Source of the DNA: Eledone cirrhosa
Lineage: Eukaryota; Mollusca; Cephalopoda; Octopoda; Eledonidae
Direction of reading: 5' to 3'
Length of the DNA: 64,000 bases
Assembly (NCBI GenBank): GCA_964016885.1
Contig: OZ024742.1
Location: 1,960,810 to 2,024,809, forward strand
Numbering within the stretch: the stretch's first letter is position 1; every line of letters begins with the position of its first letter. The translations under genes were made by a program, and so were the position numbers. This document shows positions 1 to 9,765 of the stretch, one piece after another. The notes under the pieces are model-generated. The model saw only the letters and a program-made list of their open reading frames with translations. It made no database searches and was not told the DNA's origin.

Positions 1-1350
1 AGTACCAGTAAGGCATTGGGGTCAATTTAATAAACTACTAGTAAGGCACTGGGGTCAATTTAATAATGTACTAGTAAGCCACTGGGGTCAATTTAATAAA
101 GTACCAGTAAGCCACTGGGGTCAATTTAATAAAGTAGCAGTAAGCCACTGGGGTCAATTTAATAAAGTACCAGTAAGCCACTGGGGTCAATTTAATAAAG
201 TACCAGTAAGCCACTGGGGTCAATTTAATAAAGTACCAGTAAGCCAGTGGGGTCAATTTAATAAACTACCAGTAAGGCACTGGAGTCAATTTAATAAAGT
301 ACCAGTAAGGCACTGGAGTCAATTTAATAAAGTACCAGTAAGGCACTGGGGTCAATTTAATAAAGTACCAGTAAGCCGCTGCAGTCAATTTAATAAAGTA
401 CCAGTAAGGCACTGGGGTCAATTTAATAAAGTACCAGTAAGGCACTGGGGTTAATTTAATAAAGTACCAGTAAGCCACTGGGTCAATTTAATAAAGTACC
501 AGTAAGCCACTGCAGTCAATTTAATAAAGTACCAGTAAGCCACTGGAGTCAATTTAATAAAGTACCAGTAAGGCACTGGGGTCAATTTAATAAAGTACCA
601 GTAAGGCACTGGGGTCAATTTAATAAAGTACCAGTAAGCCACTGCAGTCAACTTAATAAAGTACCAGTAAGCCACTGCAGTCAATTTAATAAAGTACCAG
701 TAAGGCACTGGGGTCAATTTAATAAAGTACCAGTAAGCCACTGGGGTCAATTTAATAAAGTACCAGTAAGCCACTGCAGTCAATTTAATAAAGTACCAGT
801 AAGGCACTGGGGTCAATTTAATAAAGTACCAGTAAGGCACTGGGGTCAATTTAATAAACTACCAGTAAGGCACTGGGGTCAATTTAATAAACTACCAGTA
901 AGGCACTGGGGTCAATTTAATAAACTACCAGTAAGGCACTGCAGTCAATTTAATAAAGTACCAGTAAGCCACTGGGGTCAATTTAATAAACTACCAGTAA
1001 GCCACTGGGGTCAATTTAATAAACTACCAGTAAGTCACTTGGGTCAATTTAATAAACTACCAGTAAGCCACTGCAGTCAATTTAATAAAGTACCAGTAAG
1101 GCACTGGGGTCAATTTAATAAAGTACCAGTAAGGCACTGCAGTCAATTTAATAAAGTACCAGTAAGGCACTGGGGTCAATTTAATAAAGTACCAGTAAGG
1201 CACTGGAGTCAATTTAATAAAGTACCAGTAAGGCACTGGGGTCAATTTAATAAAGTACCAGTAAGGCACTGGGGTCAATTTAATAAAGTACCAGTAAGGC
1301 ACTGGGGTCAATTTAATAAAGTACCAGTAAGCCACTGGGGTCAATTTAAT
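1..1350 (+). repeat. 33-bp minisatellite array derived from a SINE (about 41 units)
   Basis: Head-to-tail copies of a 33-bp unit fill the window from its first base. Each unit holds 'gtaccagtaa', then 'g(c/g)cactg', then '(g/c)(g/a)gtcaatttaataaa'. Variation is mostly single substitutions: gcc/ggc before 'actg', 'ggggt' versus 'gcagt' or 'ggagt', and 'aaagtacc' versus 'aaactacc'. One unit near 478-484 is a base short. The left end is cut by the window edge. The right end passes without a break into a SINE 3' tail at 1351. Because 33 is a multiple of three, both strands show open frames of up to 139 codons; these are 11-residue translation echoes and not genes. The unit is the same segment found once in the SINE at 1521-1548, so this array is best read as an internal SINE expansion. 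Confidence 0.93.
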
Positions 1351-1406
1351 CATCTTCTCCCGCCTCCAAAATTGTTGGCCTTGTGCTTTAAAGTAGAAAT
1401 CATTAT
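1351..1406 (+). mobile_element. SINE 3' tail terminating the 33-bp array
   Basis: Directly after the last 33-bp unit the sequence becomes 'catcttctcccgcctccaaa', then 'ttggccttgtgc' and 'aaagtagaaatcattat'. The modules 'ggccttgtgc' and 'agtagaaa' plus an AT-rich end recur at 1557-1592 as the tail of the neighbouring SINE. From memory, C-rich then 'caaaattt...ggccttgtgcc...agtagaaa' is the 3' region of common cephalopod tRNA-derived SINEs. The head of this element should lie left of the window, beyond the array. The tail assignment is well supported by the internal comparison; the family name is from recollection only. Confidence 0.75.
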
Positions 1407-1595
1407 AAGTGGATTGGCAGAATCGGTAGAGGGTCGGACGCCATGCTTGGACTCATAGAGTTACATTCTGAGTTCAAATCCCGCTGAGGTTAACTTTGCC
1501 TTTCATCCTTACCGAGTCGATAAAATAAAGTACCAGTAATGCACTGGGTTTTTGCTGGCCTTGTGCCAAAAAGTAGAAACAATTATTATAACAAT
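1407..1595 (+). mobile_element. tRNA-derived SINE, unexpanded copy, cephalopod type
   Basis: The 5' part is tRNA-like: an A-box-like 'tggcagaatcgg' at 1415-1426 and a B-box-like 'gttcaaatcc' at 1472-1481. The body continues with 'gaggttaactttgcctttca' and 'gagtcgataaaataaag'. Then comes a single copy of the segment that forms the 33-bp array (1521-1548), followed by the tail 'ggccttgtgcc...agtagaaac' at 1557-1592 and an 'attattata' end. Compared with my memory of the family, the stretch between 'cactggg' and 'ggccttgtg' is shortened here. The element has no ORF and would depend on LINE machinery. Exact ends are uncertain by about 10 bp, and no target site duplication was identified. Confidence 0.75.
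1415..1482 (+). promoter_or_regulatory. Internal RNA polymerase III promoter (A and B boxes) of the SINE
   Basis: The A-box-like sequence is at 1415-1426 and the B-box-like sequence at 1472-1481, matching the type 2 pol III pattern (TRGYnnAnnnGG and GGTTCGAnnCC) with one or two deviations. The boxes start about 57 bp apart, somewhat wider than in a typical tRNA gene. The region between them does not form a clean tRNA cloverleaf, so this is a retroposon promoter and not a working tRNA gene. Whether it is active cannot be told from sequence. Confidence 0.55.
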
Positions 1596-1832
1596 ATGTT
1601 GTTGTTGTTGCGAGATAAAAGCTTAAATAAAGAGGAACGTTTACAAAAACTAATTGTTGTTGTTGTTATTGATATTGCTTGATAAATGAACCTCCATAAA
1701 ACAATGGAATTTATTGTTACATTGTTGTTACTGTTGTTGTTATTGTTGTTGTTGTTGTTATTGTTGTTATTGTTGTTGTTATTGTTGTTACTGTTGTTGT
1801 TGGTGTTGTTGTTGTTACTGTTGTTGTTGTTA
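1596..1832 (+). repeat. GTT/ATT-rich simple repeat with a short unique interruption
   Basis: Runs of GTT with scattered ATT and ACT occur at about 1597-1612, 1650-1672 and 1715-1832. They are separated by short low-complexity sequence, for example 'gcgagataaaagcttaaata' near 1610-1630 and a stretch at 1680-1710. No coding potential is seen. The block starts right after the SINE tail, so it may have grown from the AT-rich SINE end. Confidence 0.8.
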
Positions 1833-1970
1833 CAACGGCAACACTGACAACAACAACACTAAGAACACCTAGAGTAATAACAACAACAACAACAGTAACA
1901 ACAACAGCAACAACATCAGTATCAACAATAACAACAACAGTAACAACAACACTAACAACAACAGTAACAC
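1833..1970 (+). repeat. AAC-rich simple repeat, irregular
   Basis: Irregular AAC/CAA trinucleotide sequence with scattered AGT, ACT and ATC codon-sized variants. It is the reverse complement in character of the GTT block on its left. It grades into the more regular 15-bp array from about 1971. No gene is seen. Confidence 0.75.
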
Positions 1971-4446
1971 TTACAACAACAACACTAACAACAGTAACAC
2001 TAACAACAACACTAACAACAGGAACACTAACAACAGTAACACTAACAACATCAACACTAACAACCGTAACACTAACAACAGTAACACTAACAACAGCAAC
2101 ACTAACAACAGCAACACTAACAACAACAACACTAACAACAGCAACACTAAGAACAGTAACACTAACAACAACACTAACAACAGTAACACTAACACAACAA
2201 CACTAACAAGAACAACACTAACAACAGTAACACTAACAACACTAACACTAACGACAGTAACACTAACAACAGTAACACTAACAAAACAACACTAACAGCA
2301 ACAACACTAACAACAGTGACACTAACAGCAACACTAACAACAGCAACACTAACAAAAGTAACACTAACAACAGTAACACTAACAACAGGAACACTAACAA
2401 CGGTAACACTAACAATAACAACACTAACAACAGTAACACTAAAAACAGTAACACTAACAACAGTAACACTAACAATAACACTAACAACAGTAACACTAAC
2501 AACAGTAACACTAACAATAACACTAACAACAGTAACACTAACAACAACAACACTAACAACAGCAACACTAACAACAGCAACAACAATATTAACACTAACA
2601 ACAGCAACAACAATATTAACACTAACAACAGCAACACTAACAAAAGTAACACTAACAACAGTAACACTAACAACAGTAACACTAACAACAGCAACACCAA
2701 CAACAGTAACACTAACAGTAACACTAACAACAACAGCACTAACAGCAACAACAAAAACACTAACAACAGCAACACTAACAACAGTAACACTAACAACAGC
2801 AACACTAACAAAAGTAACACTAACAACAGTAACACTAACAACAGCAACACTAACAACAGTAACACTAACAAAAGTAACACTAACAACAGTAACACTAACA
2901 ACAGCAACACTAACAATAGTAACACTAACAACAGCAACACTAACAAAAGTAACACTAACAACAGTAACACTAACAACAGTAACACTAACAAAAGTAACAC
3001 TAACAACAGCAACACTAACAACAGCAACACTAACAAAAGTAACACTAACAACAGTAACACTAACAACAGTAACACTAACAACAGCAACACTAACAAAAGT
3101 AACACTAACAACAGCAACACTAACAAGAGTAACACTAACAACAGTAACACTAACAACAGCAACACTAACAACAGTAACACTAACAAAAGTAACACTAACA
3201 ACAGCAACACTAACAACAGCAACACTAACAAAAGTAACACTAACAACAGTAACACTAACCACAGCAACACTAACAACAGTAACACTAACAACAGCAACAC
3301 TAACAACAGTAACACTAACAACAGCAACACTAACAACAGTAACACTAACAACAGTAACACTAACAACAGCAACACTAACAACAGTAACACTAACAACAGC
3401 AACACTAACAACAGTAACACTAACAACAGCAACACTAACAACAGTAACACTAACAACAGTAACACTAACAACAGCAACACTAACAAAAGTAACACTAACA
3501 ACAGCAACACTAACAACAGCAACACTAACAAAAGTAACACTAACAACAGCAACACTAACAACAGCAACACTAACAAAAGTAACACTAACAACAGCAACAC
3601 TAACAACAGTAACACTAACAACAGTAACACTAACAACAATAACACTAACAACAGTAACACTAACAACAGCAACACTAACAAAAGTAACACTAACAACAGC
3701 AACACTAACAACAGCAACACTAACAAAAGTAACACTAACAACAGCAACACTAACAACAGCAACACTAACAAAAGTAACACTAACAACAGCAACACTAACA
3801 ACAGCAACACTAACAACAGCAACACTAACAACAGCAACACTAACAAAAGTAACACTAACAACAGCAACACTAACAACAGCAACACTAACAAAAGTAACAC
3901 TAACAACAGCAACACTAACAACAGCAACACTAACAAAAGTAACACTAACAACAGCAACACTAACAACAGCAACACTAACAACAGTAACACTAACAACAGT
4001 AACACTAACAACAGTAACACTAACAAAAGTAACACTAACAACAGCAACACTAACAACAGCAACACTAACAAAAGTAACACTAACAACAGTAACACTAACA
4101 AAAGTAACACTAACAACAGTAACACTAACAACAGTAACACTAACAACAGCAACACTAACAAAAGTAACACTAACAACAGTAACACTAACAACAGCAACAC
4201 TAACAACAATAACACTAACAAAAGTAACACTAACAACAGTAACACTAACAACAGCAATACCAACAACAGTAACACTAACAACAGTAACACTAACAACAGC
4301 AACACCAACAACAGCAACACCAACAACAGTAACACTAACAGTAACACTAACAACAACAACACTAACAGCAACAACAAAAACACTAACAACAGCAACACTA
4401 ACAACAGCAACAACAACAACACTAACAGCAACAAAAACAACACTAA
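1971..4446 (+). repeat. 15-bp minisatellite (taacaacagtaacac) with a 45-bp higher-order pattern
   Basis: The core unit is taacaacagtaacac. From 2761 to about 4260 the units stay exactly in 15-bp phase for 1500 bp (100 units) with substitutions only. Before and after that block, 9-, 12- and 18-bp units and longer AAC runs break the phase. Three variants dominate the centre of the unit: 'acagt', 'acagc' and 'aaaagt'. A 45-bp pattern of one 'aaaagt' unit followed by two 'acagc' units recurs at about 3481-3600 and 3661-3960. Long frames exist on both strands (up to 777 codons of Thr/Leu-rich on plus; Leu/Val- or Ser/Val-rich on minus), but they are translation echoes of a stop-free 15-mer. Confidence 0.92.
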
Positions 4447-4599
4447 CCATTTCTAAAACAACAGGAACCACACCCCGGCCAACATATAACTACTACAGAC
4501 CCTATCTATGTATCGTAACCTTTTGTTGTATCAAATTTCTTCACCTTTTATTTTTACACGCAAACATACTAAGGTTCTTACTGACGTTAATTAAACCTC
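4447..4599. other. Short non-repetitive spacer between two satellite arrays
   Basis: About 150 bp with no tandem structure, including 'ccacaccccggccaacatat' and a pyrimidine-rich stretch around 4520-4560. I see no gene, RNA or mobile element signature. The 15-bp array ends near 4446, and the 75-bp satellite begins in mid-unit at about 4600, where 'acaaaagcttcttcttgtac' matches a common satellite variant. Confidence 0.7.
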
Positions 4600-5404
4600 A
4601 CAAAAGCTTCTTCTTGTACCAAGAACTAGCTGGTAGGTTGATCTTTTAGAAATAGCAGTCAAATACCCACATTCACAATAGCTTCTTGTACCCAGAACTA
4701 GCTGGTAGGTTGATCTTTTAGAAATAGCAGTCAAATTCCCACATTCACAATAGCTTCTTGTACCCAGAACTATCTGGTAGGTTGATCTTTTAGAAATAGC
4801 AGTCAAATACCCACATTCACAATAGCTTCTTGTACCCAGAACTATCTGGTAGGTTGATCTTTTATAAATAGCAGTCAAATACCCACATTCACAATAGCTT
4901 CTTGTACCCAGAACTATCTGGTAGGTTGATCTTTTAGAAATAGCAGTCAAATACCCACATTCACAATAGCTTCTTGTACCCAGAACTATCTGGTAGGTTG
5001 ATCTTTTAGAAATAGCAGTCAAATACCCACATTCACAATAGCTTCTTGTACACAGAACTACCTGGTAGGTTGATCTTTTAGAAATAGCAGTCAAATACCC
5101 ACATTTAAAACAGCTTCTTCTTCTACCCAGAACTACCTGGTAGGTTGATCTTTTAGAAATAGCAGTCAAATACCCACTTTCACAACAGCTTCTTCCCGTA
5201 CCAAGAACTACCTCGTAGGTTGATATTTTAGAAATAGCAGTCAAATACCCACATATACAACAGCTTCTTCATGTACCAAAAAACTACCTGGTAGGTTGAT
5301 CTTTTAGAAATAGCAGTCAAATATCCGAATTTACAACACCTTCTTCCTGTACCAAGAACTAGCTGGTAGGTTGATCTTTTAGAAATAGCAGTCAAATACC
5401 CACA

Positions 5405-8400
5405 TTTACAACAGCTTCTTCTTGTACCATGAACTACCTGGTAGGTTGGTCTTTTAGAAATGGCAGTCAAATACCCACATTTACAACAGCTTCTTCTTGT
5501 ACCAAGAACTAACTGGTAGGTTGATCTTTTAGAAATAGCAGTCAAATACTCACATTTACAACAGCTTCTTCTAGTACCAAGAACTACCTGGTAGGTTGAT
5601 GTTTTAGAAATAGCAGTCAAATACCCACATTTACAACAGCTTCTTCTTGTACCAAGAACTACCTGGTAGGTTGATGTTTTAGAAAAAGCAGTCAAATACC
5701 CACATTTACAACAGCTTCGTCCTGTAGTACAAACTACCTGGTAGGTTGATCTTTTAGAAATAGCAGTCAAATACCCACATTTACAACAGCTTCTTCTTGT
5801 ACCAAGCACTACCTGGTAGGTTGATCTTTTAGAAATAGCAATCAAATACCCACATTTACAACAGCTTCTTCTTGTACCAAGAACTACCTGGTAGGTTGAT
5901 CTTTTAGAAATAGCAGTCAAATACCCACATTCACAACAGCTTCTTCCCGTACCAAGAACTACCTGGTAGGTTGATATTTTAGACATAGCAGTCAAATACC
6001 CACATTCACAACAGCTTCTTCCTGTACCAAGAACTAGCTGGTAGGTTGATCTTTTAGAAATAGCAGCCAAATACCCACATTTACAACAGCTTATTCTTGT
6101 ACCAAGAAGTACCTGGTAGGTTGATGTTTTAGAAATAGCAGTCAAATACCTACATTTACAATAGCTTCTTCTTGTACCAAGAACTACCTGGTAGGTTGAT
6201 CTTTAGAAGTAGCAGTCAAGTACCCACATTTACAACAGCTTCCTCCTGTAGTACAAACTACCTGGTAGATTGATCTTTTAGAAATAGCAGTCAAATACCC
6301 ACATTTACAAGAGCTTCTTCCTGTACCATGAACTACCTGGTAGGTTGATCTTTTAGAAATAGCAGTCAAATACCCAAATTTACAACACCTTCTTCCTGTA
6401 GTACAAATTACCTGGTAGGTTGATCTTTTAGAAATAGCAGTCAAATACCCAAATTTAAAACAACTTCTTCTTGTACCAAGAACTAGCTGGTAGGTTGATC
6501 TTTTAGAAATAGCAGTCAAATACCCGAATTTACAACACCTTCTTCCTGTACCAAGAACTACCTGGTAGGTTGATCTTTTAGAAATAGCAGTCAAATACCC
6601 ACATTTACAACAGCTTCTTCCTGTACCAAGAACTACCTCGTAGGTTGATCTTTTAGAAATAGCAGTCAAATACCCACATTTACAACAGCTTCTTCCTGTA
6701 CCAAGAACTAGCTGGTAGGTTGATCTTTTAGAAATAGCAGTCAAATACCCACATTTACAACAGCTTCTTCTTGTACCAAGAACTAGCTGGTAGGTTGATC
6801 TTTTAGAAATAGCAGTCAAGTACCCACATTTACAACAGCTTCTTCCTGTACCAAGAACTAGGTGGTAGGTTGATCTTTTAGAAATAGCAGTCAAATACCC
6901 ACATTCACAATAGCTTCTTGTACCCAGAACTATCTGACAGGTTGATCTTTTAGAAATAGCAGTCAAATACCCACATTCACAATAGCTTCTTGTACCCAGA
7001 ACTATCTGGTAGGTTGATCTTTTAGAAATAGCAGTCAAATACCCACATTCACAATAGCTTCTTGTACCCAGAACTATCTGGTAGGTTGATCTTTTAGAAA
7101 TAGCAGTCAAATACCCACATTTAAAACAGCTTCTTCTTGTACCCAGAACTACCTGGTAGGTTGATCTTTTAGAAATAGCAGTCAAATACCCACATTCACA
7201 ACAGCTTCTTCCCGTAACAAGAACTACCTGGTAGGTTGATCTTTTAGAAATAGCAGTCAAATACCCACATTTACAACAGCTTCTTCCTGTACCAAGAACT
7301 AGCTGGTAGGTTGATCTTTTAGAAATAGCAGTCAAATACCCACATTTACAACAGCTTCTTCTTGTACCAAGAACTAGCTGGTAGGTTGATCTTTTAGAAA
7401 TAGCAGTCAAATACCCACATTCACAATAGCTTCTTGTACCCAGAACTATCTGGTAGGTTGATCTTTTAGAAATAGCAGTCAAATACCCACATTCACAATA
7501 GCTTCTTGTACCCAGAACTATCTGACAGGTTGATCTTTTAGAAATAGCAGTCAAATACCCACATTCGCAATAGCTTCTTGTACCCAGAACTATCTGGTAG
7601 GTTGATCTTTTAGAAATAGCAGTCAAATACCCACATTCACAATAGCTTCTTGTACCCAGAACTATCTGGTAGGTTGATCTTTTAGAAATAGCAGTCAAAT
7701 ACCCACATTCACAATAGCTTCTTGTACCCAGAACTACCTGGTAGGTTGATCTTTTAGAAATAGCAGTCAAATACCCACATTTAAAACAGCTTCTTCTTGT
7801 ACCCAGAACTACCTGGTAGGTTGATCTTTTAGAAATAGCAGTCAAATACCCACATTCACAACAGCTTCTTCCCGTAACAAGAACTACCTGGTAGGTTGAT
7901 ATTTTAGAAATAGCAGTCAAATACCCACATTTACAACAGCTTCTTCCTGTACCAAAAACTACCTGGTAGGTTGATCTTTTAGAAATAGCAGTCAAATACC
8001 CACATTTTCAACAGCTTCTTCTTGTACCAAGAAGTACGTGGTAGGTTGATCTTTTAGAAATAGCAGTCAAATACACACATTTACAACAGCTTCTTCTTGT
8101 ACCATGAACTACCTGGTAGGTTGGTCTTTTAGAAATGGCAGTCAAATACCCACATTTACAACAGCTTCTTCTTGTACCAAGAACTAACTGGTAGGTTGAT
8201 CTTTTAGAAATAGCAGTCAAATACTCACATTTACAACAGCTTCTTCTAGTACCAAGAACTACCTGGTAGGTTGATGTTTTAGAAATAGCAGTCAAATACC
8301 CACATTTACAACAGCTTCTTCTTGTACCAAGAACTACCTGGTAGGTTGATGTTTTAGAAAAAGCAGTCAAATACCCACATTTACAACAGCTTCGTCCTGT

Positions 8401-9765
8401 AGTACAAACTACCTGGTAGGTTGATCTTTTAGAAATAGCAGTCAAATACCCACATTTACAACAGCTTCTTCTTGTACCAAGCACTACCTGGTAGGTTGAT
8501 CTTTTAGAAATAGCAATCAAATACCCACATTTACAACAGCTTCTTCTTGTACCAAGAACTACCTGGTAGGTTGATCTTTTAGAAATAGCAGTCAAATACC
8601 CACATTCACAACAGCTTCTTCCCGTACCAAGAACTACCTGGTAGGTTGATATTTTAGACATAGCAGTCAAATACCCACATTCACAACAGCTTCTTCCTGT
8701 ACCAAGAACTAGCTGGTAGGTTGATCTTTTAGAAATAGCAGCCAAATACCCACATTTACAACAGCTTATTCTTGTACCAAGAAGTACCTGGTAGGTTGAT
8801 GTTTTAGAAATAGCAGTCAAATACCTACATTTACAATAGCTTCTTCTTGTACCAAGAACTACCTGGTAGGTTGATCTTTAGAAGTAGCAGTCAAGTACCC
8901 ACATTTACAACAGCTTCCTCCTGTAGTACAAACTACCTGGTAGATTGATCTTTTAGAAATAGCAGTCAAATACCCACATTTACAAGAGCTTCTTCCTGTA
9001 CCATGAACTACCTGGTAGGTTGATCTTTTAGAAATAGCAGTCAAATACCCAAATTTACAACACCTTCTTCCTGTAGTACAAATTACCTGGTAGGTTGATC
9101 TTTTAGAAATAGCAGTCAAATACCCAAATTTAAAACAACTTCTTCTTGTACCAAGAACTAGCTGGTAGGTTGATCTTTTAGAAATAGCAGTCAAATACCC
9201 GAATTTACAACACCTTCTTCCTGTACCAAGAACTACCTGGTAGGTTGATCTTTTAGAAATAGCAGTCAAATACCCACATTTACAACAGCTTCTTCCTGTA
9301 CCAAGAACTACCTCGTAGGTTGATCTTTTAGAAATAGCAGTCAAATACCCACATTTACAACAGCTTCTTCCTGTACCAAAAACTAGCTGGTAGGTTGATC
9401 TTTTAGAAATAGCAGTCAAATACCCACATTTACAACAGCTTCTTCTTGTACCAAGAACTAGCTGGTAGGTTGATCTTTTAGAAATAGCAGTCAAGTACCC
9501 ACATTTACAACAGCTTCTTCCTGTACCAAGAACTAGGTGGTAGGTTGATCTTTTAGAAATAGCAGTCAAATACCCACATTCACAATAGCTTCTTGTACCC
9601 AGAACTATCTGACAGGTTGATCTTTTAGAAATAGCAGTCAAATACCCACATTCACAATAGCTTCTTGTACCCAGAACTATCTGGTAGGTTGATCTTTTAG
9701 AAATAGCAGTCAAATACCCACATTCACAATAGCTTCTTGTACCCAGAACTATCTGGTAGGTTGAT
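5405..9765. repeat. Large duplication inside the satellite, about 1.69 kb copied at an offset of 2675 bp
   Basis: The segment about 5405-7090 recurs at about 8080-9765. Rare variants line up at the same distance: 'gttggtcttttagaaatggc' (near 5446 and 8121), 'gatctttagaagtag' (6201 and 8876) and 'tatctgacag' (6931 and 9606) are each exactly 2675 bp apart. The copies lose register after about 7090 and 9765, where the second has a different number of 72/75-bp units. This is a multi-unit higher-order duplication typical of unequal exchange. Confidence 0.88.

Noticed and set aside
1..1350. CRISPR-like array of about 33-bp repeats
   Set aside because: Units are contiguous with no unique spacers, no leader and no cas genes, in eukaryotic sequence.
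1..1458. ORFs of 61-139 aa with an 11-residue repeat
   Set aside because: Translation of the 33-bp minisatellite on either strand; explained by the SINE-derived array.
1415..1490. Functional tRNA gene
   Set aside because: A and B boxes are recognisable, but they are too far apart and no clean cloverleaf or acceptor stem is visible; the context is a SINE head.
1971..4446. Telomeric or telomere-like repeat because of the 'ctaacac' motif
   Set aside because: The unit is 15 bp and has no TTAGGG/CCCTAA runs. It is an AAC-type minisatellite.
4447..4599. A promoter or short exon in the unique spacer
   Set aside because: About 150 bp with no supported ORF, splice pattern or conserved motif. Nothing to annotate beyond a spacer.
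1971..4649. Thr/Leu-rich and Leu/Val-rich ORFs of 721-777 aa across the 15-bp array
   Set aside because: Open in several frames on both strands because the 15-mer lacks stops in those frames. Pure low-complexity translation.
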